Positions 8,669 through 17,988 of a stretch of DNA of 64,000 bases are shown here, piece after piece; within the stretch, counting starts at the first letter, position 1, and the number at the start of each line of letters is the position of its first letter. Under the pieces are notes generated by a model that was given only the letters and a program-made list of their open reading frames with translations, was not told the DNA's origin and ran no database searches. Origin of the DNA: JAPUDQ01 sp964535835. Its GTDB lineage: Bacteria; Patescibacteriota; Saccharimonadia; Saccharimonadales; Saccharimonadaceae. Made by a program: the position numbers and the translations under genes. The DNA lies in contig CAZHUZ010000001.1 of assembly GCA_964535835.1 (NCBI GenBank), forward strand, positions 46,967 to 110,966, read 5' to 3'.

Positions 8669-10126
8669 TTATAATTTTTCACGAATAAGTTTTTGAGCGA
8701 GTCCCGGATTGGCCTTACCGTGAGATTGTTTCATGATTTGCCCTACGAGGTAACCAATTGCTTTTTCATTACCACTACGGAAATCTTCAATCGCTTTTTG
8801 TGAAGCCGGATCAGCCAATACTGTATCGACGATAGCTGAAATCTGTCCTTCGTCACTCACTTGGAGAAGATTCTTTTTTTGTGCTATCGTTCTAGGGCTG
8901 TCAGAGTCCTTTTGCATGGTGACAAATATCTCTTTTGCCGCCGTAGAATTCACCTCATTGTTATCAACCATCTCTGTTAATTCTATGAAAAATTCATCCG
9001 GGATACGATCATGATGAGTATCAGTAGTGGCATCGCTATCAGCAGCTTCACTAACCGCACTTGCAAACCATAGAGCCGTACGTCTCGCCGCGCTGTTATT
9101 ACCGGATTGTATGAGCCGTTCGACGAGCTGCACTGTGGGCTGAGAACTGAGTAATGCCACAATAACCGTATAGTCGAGCTTGAGATCATCAAGCATTGAT
9201 CGATAATGGTCTGGGAGAGACGGCATCGATTGTCGTGCCTTTTCGATACGCGCAGCATCAATACGAACCGGTGGTAAATCAGCATCAGGGAAATAGCGAT
9301 AGTCGTGTGCGTTTTCTTTACTGCGCTGTGAAACGGTCTTTTGTTTTGCTTCATCCCACCCTCGAGTTTCCTGGACAATCACGTTGCCTTTCTCAAGCTC
9401 TTCAATCTGACGATTGATCTCGTATTCAGCTGCTTTTTCGACTGAGCGAAAAGAGTTGAGGTTTTTTGTCTCAGTACGGGTACCCCAAGTGTCAGTTTTG
9501 CTGACTGATACGTTTATATCAAAACGCATATTGCCATTGTAGAGGTCTCCATCAGTCACATCAGCATAGGTCATCAGCATGTAGAGCTCTTGGGCATATG
9601 CCTTGGCCTCAGCCGGACTATGCATATCAGCTTCAGATACAATCTCAATCAAAGGAGTACCGGCGCGGTTGTAATCAACCAAGCTGTAGTCCTCACCGGC
9701 TGGATGCGTCAATTTACCCGCATCTGCTTCTAGATGTGCATGATGGATACGGACAGTCTTTGTCTCACCATCCGGCAATGAGAATTGTACTGATCCGGCA
9801 AGTATAATAGGCTCAGCGAGTTGAGTAATTTGGTATCCGAGGGGTAAATCAGGATAAAAATAGTGTTTTCGCTCAAACCGACTCAGTGGCGCGATCTCAG
9901 CATTGAGAGCAAGCCCAGCACGAATCGCCAAAGTAATCGCTTCTTCGTTGAGCACCGGCAACGTACCCGGTAATCCGAAACACAATGGGCTCACTGTCGT
10001 ATTGGGCGCTTTACCGCGCGCGTCATTATCTGCACTCGTAAATAATTTTGTACGTGTCTTTAACTGGACATGGCACTCGATGCCGATAGTTGGTTTGTAT
10101 TGTTGGCGTATCGCTGGCGATATCAT
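8669..10126 (-). CDS. gatB: Aspartyl/glutamyl-tRNA amidotransferase subunit B
   Basis: tRNA-binding and kinase subunit of GatCAB, which converts Glu-tRNA(Gln) or Asp-tRNA(Asn) to the amide form. GatB hallmarks are clear: GIECHVQLKTRTKLF, RKHYFYPDLPLGYQITQ, FDINVSVSK, ETKNLNSFRSVEKA and DYRYFPDADLPP. A C-terminal tail domain (GatB/YqeY, about residues 340-485) ends in VGQIMKQSHGKANPGLAQKL. It starts with an ATGA overlap with the preceding membrane-protein gene, so translation is probably coupled. Confidence 0.97.
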   Translation of the reverse strand: MISPAIRQQYKPTIGIECHVQLKTRTKLFTSADNDARGKAPNTTVSPLCFGLPGTLPVLNEEAITLAIRAGLALNAEIAPLSRFERKHYFYPDLPLGYQITQLAEPIILAGSVQFSLPDGETKTVRIHHAHLEADAGKLTHPAGEDYSLVDYNRAGTPLIEIVSEADMHSPAEAKAYAQELYMLMTYADVTDGDLYNGNMRFDINVSVSKTDTWGTRTETKNLNSFRSVEKAAEYEINRQIEELEKGNVIVQETRGWDEAKQKTVSQRSKENAHDYRYFPDADLPPVRIDAARIEKARQSMPSLPDHYRSMLDDLKLDYTVIVALLSSQPTVQLVERLIQSGNNSAARRTALWFASAVSEAADSDATTDTHHDRIPDEFFIELTEMVDNNEVNSTAAKEIFVTMQKDSDSPRTIAQKKNLLQVSDEGQISAIVDTVLADPASQKAIEDFRSGNEKAIGYLVGQIMKQSHGKANPGLAQKLIREKL

Positions 10127-10539
10127 AGGGCCCCCAGATCTTTTAGACCCCGCTTGAAACTGGCGAGTGCTTGTCGAGTTAGCTTGGGAGTAATATGCAC
10201 GTTATCTTCATGAGCAATACGGTTACGTAATTTATGCGCTGCCCATATAGCGTTGCGTTGGCTAAACACCCTAGCTGCACTTACCATGCGTTCACCAATT
10301 GTCTGCCCTCGATAGCCTGATTCACGCAGCGCACGATCAAGTAATTTATCTGCTTGCATAACAGCAAATTGTTGAGAAGATGGATCACTCCCAAGCGAGG
10401 ACTCAATAGCCAACCAATCTTGTTGGTAGACAGTTTTATCGAGTCGAGAACGACCTTTTTTGCCGAAACCGATGATGAGTAGCAAGATCACCCCAATAGT
10501 CAACAGTCCAGCCAACATAACAACAATCATGTTATCCAT
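10123..10539 (-). CDS. Single-TM protein inside the gatCAB operon
   Basis: Unrecognised 138-aa protein. It has an N-terminal transmembrane helix (VVMLAGLLTIGVILLLIIGF) and a cytoplasmic helical domain of about 100 residues containing DWLAIESSLGSDPSSQQFAV, ADKLLDRALRESGYRG and KLRNRIAHEDNVHITPK. The phrase NRIAHE resembles the R-x3-H arrangement of HEPN-like helical folds, but that is weak evidence. The start at MDNMIVVM has a GGAG site and overlaps the gatA stop; the gene also overlaps gatB by 4 bp. Its consistent coupling to gatA and gatB is the notable point. Confidence 0.75.
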   Translation of the reverse strand: MDNMIVVMLAGLLTIGVILLLIIGFGKKGRSRLDKTVYQQDWLAIESSLGSDPSSQQFAVMQADKLLDRALRESGYRGQTIGERMVSAARVFSQRNAIWAAHKLRNRIAHEDNVHITPKLTRQALASFKRGLKDLGAL

Positions 10540-11926
10540 TACTTCGCTCCAATTCTTTTGCAGCCTTAAGTACAATGCCGTCGTTTCTCATCGGCGCTAT
10601 CACCTGCAAGCCTATTGGTAGGCCAGCTGACGTACTCCCGGCAGGTACGCTGATCGCTGGTAACCCAGCAAGACTAGCGGGAACGGTCATAATATCAGTC
10701 AGATACATCTGTAGCGGATCACTTGTGTTTTCACCCAAACGAAACGCAGGTGTCGGTGCAACAGGGCTAATCAAAATGTCATAATGAGCAAACACTTCTT
10801 TAAATTCATCGATAATTTTGGTACGAACTGTCTGGGCTTTTTTATAATAGGCATCATAATAGCCGCTACTGAGAACATAATTTCCTATCAATATACGACG
10901 TTTGTTTTCATCCATAAAACCCTGAGTGCGAGTGTTGGCATAGACGTCAGCGATACTATGACCACTGGCTGCTACACCAAATTTTATACCATCAAATCGT
11001 GCCAAGTTTGAAGTCAGCTCGGCTGGGACAACGATATAGTATACTGCGAGCGCATAATTTTGCATCGGCATAGAAACGTACTCCACGTTATGGCCCTGTT
11101 GCTTGGCAAACGTCATCACATGCTCAACTGCTGATTTTACTTCAGGATCAACCTCATCGGTCATTGATTGTTCGATAACTCCAATCTTGAGAGGACTCGG
11201 TAATGGATCGTCTAGCGAGTTAATTGCGATAGTGGTACTGTCGTGAGGATCAACGCCGCGCATACAATCCAACACTAATTGAGCGTCATCTACCGTTGAC
11301 GCGATCGGGCCGACGACATCCGTGCTACTTGCCATCGCAACTACCCCATATCGACTCACTGATCCATATGTAGGTTTGAGGCCAACCACGCCATTATAGC
11401 TTGCTGGCTGTCGAATAGAACCGCCGGTGTCTGAGCCGAGAGCAAATGGTACAATCCCAGCTGCGACAGCCACAGCCGAACCACCTGAACTACCACCTGC
11501 TACCCGCTCAGCATCAGCGATATTTCGCGTGGGACCAAAATATGAATTTTCTGTGCTACCACCATGAGCAAAAGCATCGAGATTGGTTTTTCCTATACAA
11601 ATAGCCCCTGCATCCTCTAATTTTTCGATGACAGTTGCTTGATATGGCGCAAAAAAATTCTCCAACATATGAGCGCTAGCCGTAGTACGGCTATCAAACG
11701 TCAAAATATTGTCCTTGGCCAAAAACGGCACACCACCAAGTCGACCAATATCTTCACCTGCTGCAATACGTCGGTCTATTTCATCAGCACGACGTAGTGC
11801 TCTCGTCTCAATCACCTCCAAAATGGCATTACACTCATCACGCTTTGCACGATCAATGGCCTGTTCAATAATCTTGCGAACGCTGGTGCCGTTTGTAATT
11901 TGCTGTGTGATATCACTAATCGTCAT
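10532..11926 (-). CDS. gatA: Aspartyl/glutamyl-tRNA amidotransferase subunit A
   Basis: Amidase-signature subunit that releases ammonia from glutamine. The catalytic Ser-cisSer-Lys region is visible: FLAKDNI (Lys), GGSSGGSAVAVAAGIVPFAL, then GSDTGGSIRQPASYNGVVGL with the nucleophile Ser. The C-terminus GLPAISVPAG and LPIGLQVIAP is typical. 464 aa is close to the family norm. The start overlaps the gatC stop by 4 bp, consistent with coupled translation. Confidence 0.97.
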   Translation of the reverse strand: MTISDITQQITNGTSVRKIIEQAIDRAKRDECNAILEVIETRALRRADEIDRRIAAGEDIGRLGGVPFLAKDNILTFDSRTTASAHMLENFFAPYQATVIEKLEDAGAICIGKTNLDAFAHGGSTENSYFGPTRNIADAERVAGGSSGGSAVAVAAGIVPFALGSDTGGSIRQPASYNGVVGLKPTYGSVSRYGVVAMASSTDVVGPIASTVDDAQLVLDCMRGVDPHDSTTIAINSLDDPLPSPLKIGVIEQSMTDEVDPEVKSAVEHVMTFAKQQGHNVEYVSMPMQNYALAVYYIVVPAELTSNLARFDGIKFGVAASGHSIADVYANTRTQGFMDENKRRILIGNYVLSSGYYDAYYKKAQTVRTKIIDEFKEVFAHYDILISPVAPTPAFRLGENTSDPLQMYLTDIMTVPASLAGLPAISVPAGSTSAGLPIGLQVIAPMRNDGIVLKAAKELERSNG

Positions 11927-12213
11927 AGCACTTTTTTCACCTTTATATGACCGTCATGCGTTGCTGGGGCGTTTTTGAGGAGATTATCACGATCAATATT
12001 GCTTTGGCCCACAACATCAGGACGTGTTACATTTTCTAGTCCTGTCACTTGATATGTTGGCTCAACACCTGCCGTATCTACTTCGTCAAGCTGTTCAACA
12101 TATCCCAAAATATCCTGCAATTGAGATCGAAGCGACTCAGCTTCATCATCACTCACCATCAATGCAGATAGTGCCGCAAGACGTTTAACGTCATCAATAG
12201 TAATTGCGCTCAT
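11923..12213 (-). CDS. gatC: Aspartyl/glutamyl-tRNA amidotransferase subunit C
   Basis: Small structural subunit that wraps around the GatA-GatB interface. The pattern ITIDDVKRLAALSAL, LQDILGYVEQLDEVDTAGVE and the C-terminal NVTRPDVV is typical of GatC. The ATG at 12213 is preferred over an in-frame TTG because a TATAAT with an upstream TG (extended -10) lies 8 nt before it; this predicts an essentially leaderless mRNA. First gene of the operon gatC-gatA-TM protein-gatB-galU. Confidence 0.93.
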   Translation of the reverse strand: MSAITIDDVKRLAALSALMVSDDEAESLRSQLQDILGYVEQLDEVDTAGVEPTYQVTGLENVTRPDVVGQSNIDRDNLLKNAPATHDGHIKVKKVL

Positions 12214-12221
12214 TATACTCA

Positions 12222-12227
12222 ATTATA
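12222..12227 (-). promoter_or_regulatory. Extended -10 of the gatCAB operon, leaderless
   Basis: TGATATAAT on the minus strand (TG plus TATAAT), 8 nt before the gatC ATG. No Shine-Dalgarno sequence is present. Confidence 0.65.
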
Positions 12228-12236
12228 TCAGATCAC

Positions 12237-13283
12237 CTAGTAGGTAGACGAGTCACTCGAGCTATCAAAAGAGCTTGAATCGTATGATGAACTATCATAG
12301 AGGCTCGAATAACTTGTTGTCAGTTTAAAGCATTTTTCTCCCGTACCATGTGTTGAGAAGTCAGCATACGTCGAATACTCACTATCATACGTTGAGCGTG
12401 AACCGTAGCCTGATGATTTACTCGTATCAGTGACAAATGTTGCACATAGTTGATATTTTCCACCTACTTCTTTTTTATAATCATATCGTGATAGACGCTT
12501 CTTTGTTTGTGCATCCAGGTCGCTTAATTCAGATAGGTCAGATGGTAATCTGTTCTTGTCGCTGTAGTATGAATTTATTACCATACTGATAGAATGGAGA
12601 TCTTCGGCGGTTTTTTGATCACGATCAGCGCCTTTAATTGTTGATAGTGAAACTGTCAGAAGCGCAATCATAATAGCTAGGCTCAGTATGCCAAGCGCTA
12701 TAACAAAAGTTTTACGACGTACTTTTGGATGGTGAGTGTAGGCAAAAAACAATCCAGCGGTCGTCATAACAGATAGAACGAGTGGTAATACAGCACGTAG
12801 CAAAGTGTCGCTCGCATCATCATCGATACCTATGACAATACGTAGCAGCGCATACACTATCGAAAGAGCTATGCTGGCAATAGCAACTACCACCCAAAAT
12901 GAGAATAAACCGACAATCAGTTTGTGCATAAAGCGTTGTTCGTTTGCCGGATTATTGATAGCGTGGTTGCGTGCGCGTAGATAGAAAAACAAGGTAAATG
13001 GCACCCATACGATCATCATTGCCACTATCCACAAGGCAAATTCGCCCATAAACCTCTGCGCTAGCGGGCTGTCGACGCCAGCCCAATGATTGATAAGTGC
13101 AAAGTAGCTATAATTTATTACTCCTGCAGTGACAAGCAAGCCAAATGTAGAGAGAGCAAGTTCTAGGGTATACCACGACATCCCGCCTGTTAATTTTTCT
13201 CGCCAATTCGTTTTGGATACACGAGGCGGTTGTGCTAGTGGTGATGATTGCGGTTCGACGGCCATAGTTCTGTCTGATTCCAT
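12237..13283 (-). CDS. Five-TM membrane protein, DUF5671-like, with Ser/Tyr-rich tail
   Basis: 348-aa protein. Residues about 37-216 hold five transmembrane helices in a pattern that reminds me of DUF5671 proteins frequent in Patescibacteria. The soluble C-terminal domain (about 217-325) begins TVSLSTIKGADRDQKTAEDL and contains INSYYSDKNRLPSDLSEL, which looks like the globular part of pilin-like or prepilin-related proteins. The last 25 residues are low-complexity Ser/Asp/Tyr. The ribosome site AAGGAG precedes the ATG, with a -10 candidate (TATACT) about 30 bp upstream. Function unknown. Confidence 0.72.
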   Translation of the reverse strand: MESDRTMAVEPQSSPLAQPPRVSKTNWREKLTGGMSWYTLELALSTFGLLVTAGVINYSYFALINHWAGVDSPLAQRFMGEFALWIVAMMIVWVPFTLFFYLRARNHAINNPANEQRFMHKLIVGLFSFWVVVAIASIALSIVYALLRIVIGIDDDASDTLLRAVLPLVLSVMTTAGLFFAYTHHPKVRRKTFVIALGILSLAIMIALLTVSLSTIKGADRDQKTAEDLHSISMVINSYYSDKNRLPSDLSELSDLDAQTKKRLSRYDYKKEVGGKYQLCATFVTDTSKSSGYGSRSTYDSEYSTYADFSTHGTGEKCFKLTTSYSSLYDSSSYDSSSFDSSSDSSTY

Positions 13284-13327
13284 ATAGCTCCTTAAGGGTT
13301 ACTTATCTTCAAGTATATCACTTACTC

Positions 13328-15298
13328 CTACAAAGACTGCTTAATCTCATCGATCAGATCGCGTAACTCAGCAGCCTTTTCAAATTCCAAATTAGCAGCT
13401 GCAAATTCCATTTGACCCGTAAGTTCTTTGACCAGATGCGGGTATTCATCCTTGGGGATTTTTTTGAGATTTATTTTATCTTTTTTCGCGTCGTCTTTTT
13501 GAGGGATGATCGCCCGCAAGCCTTCATCGACAGCTTTGTTCACGCTCTTTGGGGTGATACCATGTTCACGATTGTATTCTTGCTGGATGCTGCGGCGCCG
13601 ATTAGTCTCATCAATTGCACGTTTCATTGAGTCAGTCATAGTATCGGCATACATGATAACCTTTCCGCGCTCATGACGAGCTGCACGTCCTATGGTCTGT
13701 ATAAGTGCTTGTGATGAGCGTAGAAAACCTTCCTTGTCTGCATCCATGATTGATACCAAACTTACCTCAGGCAAATCTAGTCCCTCACGCAACAGATTGA
13801 TACCGACCAACACATCATAGACGCCGAGACGCAGGTCACGCAAGATATCACCACGTTCCAAAGTGTCAACATCACTGTGTATATATGCCGTCTTAATGGA
13901 GAGTTCTGATAAATATGTCGTGAGATCCTCAGCCATTCGTTTAGTAAGCGTCGTAACCAAGACTCGTTCACGCTGACTAATACGAGTTCGGATCTCGTTT
14001 AGTAGATCATCAATCTGCCCTTCGCTCGGACGAACGTCTATGATTGGATCGAGTAGCCCTGTTGGACGAATCACCTGCTGCACAGGCACGGGTGTTCGGG
14101 CAAGTTCGTACGGCCCAGGTGTGGCCGATACGTACACGACATCCCCGATATGCTTTTCAAATTCCGTAAAAGTCAAAGGACGGTTGTCGAGTGCACTTGG
14201 CAATCGAAATCCGTGTTCTACGAGCACCTCCTTGCGTGCTCTATCGCCATTGTACATACCTCTCACCTGAGGAATTGTCATATGTGATTCATCAATCAAT
14301 AATAAATAATCATCAGGGAAATAATCCATCAACGTCGCCGGCTGATCACCAGGTGCTCGATTCGTGAGATAACGGCTATAATTTTCGATACCTTTGACAA
14401 ATCCGGTTTCTTCCAGCATCTCCAGATCATATTTGGTACGTTGCTGTAATCGCTGAGCTTCGAGCAATTTATTATTTTGTTCGAACCACTCTAAACGTTC
14501 GGCAAGCTCGTCTTTGATTTGTACAATCGCTTTTTCGAGTTTATTTTTTGGAGTGACATAGTGAGAGCCAGGAAAAATCTTTATCTCGGAGGGTTCATCA
14601 GTTATTTCACCTGTCAACGGATTAATTTTTGTTAGTCGCTCAATATCGTCACCAAAAAATTCTATGCGGTATGCTTCTTCGCCGCCACTTGGAATCACGT
14701 CAACTGTATCACCCCTCACTCGAAAAGTTGAACGATGAAAATCAATATCATTGCGTTGATATTGAATATCATTAAGATGGCGCAATAATTTGTCCCGTTT
14801 GCGGGTCTCACCGCGACGAATACGAATAGCCATATCGCCATAGTCTTCCACCGAACCGATACCGTAGATACAGCTCACGCTCGCTACGATAATAACATCT
14901 CGTCTGCTAAGGAGGGCAGCTGTCGCTGCATGACGTAATCGATCAATCTCTTCGTTGATCTTGCTATCCTTTTCGATGTAAGTATCGGAGCTCGCGATAT
15001 ACGCTTCAGGCTGGTAATAATCAAAATAACTCACAAAATAATGAACTTCATTATCAGGAAAAAATTGTTTGAATTCTGAGAATAACTGAGCAGCAAGTGT
15101 TTTGTTATGCGCCAACACCAGCGTCGGCACTCCTCGACTCTTGATGATATTGGCCATAGTAAATGTTTTACCCGACCCAGTTACACCGAGAAGCGTTTGT
15201 TCTCTTTCTCCCTTTTCAAATCCACTCAGTAACTGAGTGATAGCGCTTGGTTGATCACCTGTTGGGTGATAGTTACTCTGCAAACGAAATGTTATCAT
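13328..15298 (-). CDS. uvrB: UvrABC excision nuclease subunit B
   Basis: DNA-damage recognition helicase of nucleotide excision repair. Visible motifs: Walker A GVTGSGKT near residue 40, the beta-hairpin region VHYFVSYFDYYQPEAYI, DESHMTIPQVRGMYNGD, YVSATPGPYEL, GINLLREGLDLPEVSLV and QTIGRAARH. A C-terminal UVR motif (FAAANLEFEKAAELRDLIDE) binds UvrC. The start at MITFRLQSNY is fixed by a TATAAT 6 nt upstream, which leaves no room for a leader. 656 aa is normal. Confidence 0.97.
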   Translation of the reverse strand: MITFRLQSNYHPTGDQPSAITQLLSGFEKGEREQTLLGVTGSGKTFTMANIIKSRGVPTLVLAHNKTLAAQLFSEFKQFFPDNEVHYFVSYFDYYQPEAYIASSDTYIEKDSKINEEIDRLRHAATAALLSRRDVIIVASVSCIYGIGSVEDYGDMAIRIRRGETRKRDKLLRHLNDIQYQRNDIDFHRSTFRVRGDTVDVIPSGGEEAYRIEFFGDDIERLTKINPLTGEITDEPSEIKIFPGSHYVTPKNKLEKAIVQIKDELAERLEWFEQNNKLLEAQRLQQRTKYDLEMLEETGFVKGIENYSRYLTNRAPGDQPATLMDYFPDDYLLLIDESHMTIPQVRGMYNGDRARKEVLVEHGFRLPSALDNRPLTFTEFEKHIGDVVYVSATPGPYELARTPVPVQQVIRPTGLLDPIIDVRPSEGQIDDLLNEIRTRISQRERVLVTTLTKRMAEDLTTYLSELSIKTAYIHSDVDTLERGDILRDLRLGVYDVLVGINLLREGLDLPEVSLVSIMDADKEGFLRSSQALIQTIGRAARHERGKVIMYADTMTDSMKRAIDETNRRRSIQQEYNREHGITPKSVNKAVDEGLRAIIPQKDDAKKDKINLKKIPKDEYPHLVKELTGQMEFAAANLEFEKAAELRDLIDEIKQSL

Positions 15299-15304
15299 AT
15301 AGTT

Positions 15305-15310
15305 ATTATA
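15305..15310 (-). promoter_or_regulatory. -10 box of uvrB, leaderless
   Basis: TATAAT on the minus strand, 6 nt before the uvrB ATG, so the predicted transcription start is at the start codon. Confidence 0.7.
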
Positions 15311-15320
15311 CTTGCTTACT

Positions 15321-15360
15321 ACCATTTACTAATTACTATTTACCCATTACCATAATTACT
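15321..15360 (+). repeat. AT-rich degenerate repeat (TTTACY units)
   Basis: Tandem variants of ACCATTTACTA and TTACTATTTACC fill the spacer between uvrB and the LOG-family gene. A close relative in inverse orientation lies at 54963-54992. Confidence 0.5.
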
Positions 15361-16044
15361 ATGTCTCATACGCACAAACATGAAAAAAGAGTATGGCTAC
15401 CTGACGCCCATCTAGTAAAAGCTATCCAACACTCCACCGACCAATTACGTAGCAGTGACGAAGAATTTGAGCGTGCTTTTCGTATCCTCAAAAAATACCC
15501 TATGCGCGTCACGATATTTGGATCAGCTCGTCTGCGACCAAGCGACGTACATTATAAGCATGCCAAAGAGCTCGCCAAAGCACTGTCACAAGAAGGCTAT
15601 ACTATCGTGAGTGGCGGTAGTGGCGGGATCATGGAAGCAGCCAATCGTGGCGCATTTGAATCGGGTGGGAGCGCGGTTGGATTTAATATTATCTTGCCTC
15701 ATGAGCAAAAAACCAATCAATATACTACGGATAATCTATCATTTCATTATTTTTTTACTCGCAAAGTGATGATGACATTTTATATGCATGCCTACATATA
15801 CTTCCCTGGTGGATTTGGGACATTTGATGAGCTGTTCGAAGTCATGACATTGATTCAAACAAAGAAAATGCCATCGGCTCCTGTTATATTGGTCGGCACA
15901 GAGTATTGGAAAAAACTTGATCATTTTATTCGCGAACAGATGCTTGGCACTGGCTTGATTTCACCTGGTGACGAAAAAATTTATACCATCACTGATGACA
16001 TCGATACAATTTGTAGGCTAATCAATACAGACTATGACAACTAA
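15361..16044 (+). CDS. LOG-family (TIGR00730-like) nucleotide-processing protein
   Basis: Rossmann-fold protein of the 'lysine decarboxylase-like' LOG family, whose members are cytokinin-type nucleoside 5'-monophosphate phosphoribohydrolases or related nucleotide hydrolases. Visible: MRVTIFGSARLRPSD, SGGSGGIMEAANRGAFESGG and the signature FPGGFGTFDELFEVMTLIQ. 228 aa. The start at MSHTHKHEKR gives a His/Lys-rich N-terminus; the longer frame overlaps uvrB. A CATAAT box lies 4 nt before the ATG, so a leaderless start is possible but poorly spaced. The exact substrate is not inferable. Confidence 0.87.
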   Translation: MSHTHKHEKRVWLPDAHLVKAIQHSTDQLRSSDEEFERAFRILKKYPMRVTIFGSARLRPSDVHYKHAKELAKALSQEGYTIVSGGSGGIMEAANRGAFESGGSAVGFNIILPHEQKTNQYTTDNLSFHYFFTRKVMMTFYMHAYIYFPGGFGTFDELFEVMTLIQTKKMPSAPVILVGTEYWKKLDHFIREQMLGTGLISPGDEKIYTITDDIDTICRLINTDYDN

Positions 16045-16754
16045 CGGATAGGCTCTAATGATTCAAGAGAGGTATTAAATATCTCATCAGCTTCAAGTAT
16101 TTTTGCATCTTTACAGAATAAATCTCTCTGTTGTTGTGAAGTCTGATCCTGTTTAGCAGAGGGAAGTTCGGCTAGATTATAAAAATAATATTCTCCCACA
16201 TGATATATTCGCCGCATTGTCGATAACTCATCTGGTAAGTAAGCGTAATTCTTTTCAGGTTGTTTGGCAGACTTGAAATAATCAGCGAGTAAAACATTTT
16301 TATCGGCTACACGAATAGTCATCTGATCACCATTCATCCGCTTTACTTTGAGACCGGGCGCTGAACCACGAATATTACGATAGAATAGTACCCTGCAGTC
16401 ATCATCCATAATTGATTTAATACTCGCAAATGTATATGAATCGTCAACACTATCATAATAATATGCTATGTTGTTTTTGTATCCATATGGTACACGAAAT
16501 AATACTTTTGTCTCCTTTAGTTGTAATAGATCAGTGTTAATCCTCCGCCAAGTTATATTATCCCTGACAATAGTTCGAGGTATAAACCCAGTATTTTTAG
16601 GCAGGGCTGGAACTTTCTCAGCCGCAACTTGAGTTTTGATTGTTGCGTCTGCCGACAGGAAGAATATCGTCATAAATCCAATGATTATTACACCAAATAA
16701 TACCCAGCCAGTAATGGGATTTAATTGTTTTGTCAGTATTTCTTTTATATCCAT
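16041..16754 (-). CDS. Single-TM protein of unknown function
   Basis: Not recognised. 237 aa with one N-terminal transmembrane helix (WVLFGVIIIGFMTIFFLS) and an extracytoplasmic domain of about 200 residues rich in Tyr, Arg and Asp (for example YGYKNNIAYYYDSVDDSYTF and DDCRVLFYRNIRGSAPG). Two Cys residues (DDCRV and LFCKD) could form a disulfide. It has its own promoter (TATAAT at 16776-16781) and a ribosome site (AAGGATCGCAC before ATG). The last codon is 4 bp from the convergent LOG-family stop. Confidence 0.65.
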   Translation of the reverse strand: MDIKEILTKQLNPITGWVLFGVIIIGFMTIFFLSADATIKTQVAAEKVPALPKNTGFIPRTIVRDNITWRRINTDLLQLKETKVLFRVPYGYKNNIAYYYDSVDDSYTFASIKSIMDDDCRVLFYRNIRGSAPGLKVKRMNGDQMTIRVADKNVLLADYFKSAKQPEKNYAYLPDELSTMRRIYHVGEYYFYNLAELPSAKQDQTSQQQRDLFCKDAKILEADEIFNTSLESLEPIR

Positions 16755-16775
16755 GTGCGATCCTTGTCTGTAGTC

Positions 16776-16781
16776 ATTATA
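16776..16781 (-). promoter_or_regulatory. -10 box with a leader, upstream of the TM protein
   Basis: TATAAT on the minus strand, 21 nt upstream of the ATG, with an AAGGA ribosome site in between: a conventional leader, unlike most promoters in this window. Confidence 0.6.
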
Positions 16782-16786
16782 CCTTA

Positions 16787-17980
16787 TTAACCATCTGATA
16801 TCTTTAATTGATTATAAACCGAGTTACGAATAGTCGGGTTGTTCAAGTACGTACTCACAATATATGATTCTAGTGCTCTACCTGCAAATTTAGTAGAATG
16901 ATTATTCAAAGTTCGTTGATCAAAAATATCTTGACTTATGTCGATCACGTTATATGAGATAACGAGCGTATCACCAGACATACAATGACCAGCATTATGC
17001 CAAAATAGAAATCGCTCATTAATAGCACCAAGCCAATCATTCGGCTCAATAAACTTTTCATCTGAAGATAATAGATCAAATAACGATTCTCTTGGTTGAA
17101 TACAATTAGATAGATAATTGTGTACTCCGCGCCAGCTCATGACATGGTTAGAGATATGGGCGGCTGGTTCATCATGATCTAATCGATTGGTCACAATTTC
17201 ACCAATATGCCTTACAAATCGCTGGTGAGTGATCTCACCACTAAAAGCCAATATTTCGTTTATATAGTGAATCATTGCAGACACATAAAAGATAGTGTAT
17301 CCATCCATCAAAGTCTGCTCGGTCAATACTGAACCGATAACCCCCGCTTCTTTACTATGTAACAAACCATGATTTCTCTTAATGCTGGGTAGCTGATTAA
17401 GTTTTTTAATTGAATCAAGATCTACAAACTTAATTTGTCGCTTTTCAAAGTCATTTTCCTCGAGACGTTCGTACGCTTGATATAGTTTATCGGACCAGTT
17501 TGTATCTTCAATATACCTTGCAATAACCATAATGGTAGGTATTGGCAATTTTCGAAGCAGACTTTTGACATTTTTGTATCCCAAGAAATCAATTGTTTTT
17601 TGTGGTGGTATGTCACTAATAATTTTTTTCAGTACAGAATTCTTAATAGCATTTACCTGAGGTGGAGAGACTAACTTATTTATATATTGTTTTAACTTTG
17701 TAGAATAATCAAGATTAGAAGTGAGGTGATGGCTATCGATAATTTCTTTTAAAAACTTATCGTCCAGCAATACACGTTGACGCAAAGCCTCATACAGTTC
17801 ATGCTGTGTTGTATCCCGTATATCAAGCCCAAGATCATAGTGTATCCTCGCTACTGTCTGATCTATATAACCAAGTATCGTTACATCTATGCTTTGCCCT
17901 CCACTAGCTTTTTCAAGCACGCTTAAATCATAAGCTCTTGCACGGGATGTGAGAAGCCAATTTTCAAGTCGATTCCTCAT
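16787..17980 (-). CDS. Hypothetical 397-aa soluble protein
   Basis: Not recognised. No signal peptide or membrane helix is seen. The sequence is mainly helical with a Lys-rich middle (KLKQYINKLVSPPQVNAI) and a His-rich C-terminal half (MIHYINEILAF, NRLDHDEPAAHISNHVMSW, FLFWHNAGHCMSGD). The clustered His/Asp residues could bind a metal, but no HD or metallohydrolase signature is complete. It starts 8 bp after the fba stop; a TATAGT overlapping that stop sits 7 nt before the ATG, so it may be transcribed both with fba and alone. Confidence 0.6.
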   Translation of the reverse strand: MRNRLENWLLTSRARAYDLSVLEKASGGQSIDVTILGYIDQTVARIHYDLGLDIRDTTQHELYEALRQRVLLDDKFLKEIIDSHHLTSNLDYSTKLKQYINKLVSPPQVNAIKNSVLKKIISDIPPQKTIDFLGYKNVKSLLRKLPIPTIMVIARYIEDTNWSDKLYQAYERLEENDFEKRQIKFVDLDSIKKLNQLPSIKRNHGLLHSKEAGVIGSVLTEQTLMDGYTIFYVSAMIHYINEILAFSGEITHQRFVRHIGEIVTNRLDHDEPAAHISNHVMSWRGVHNYLSNCIQPRESLFDLLSSDEKFIEPNDWLGAINERFLFWHNAGHCMSGDTLVISYNVIDISQDIFDQRTLNNHSTKFAGRALESYIVSTYLNNPTIRNSVYNQLKISDG

Positions 17981-17988
17981 AATATCTA

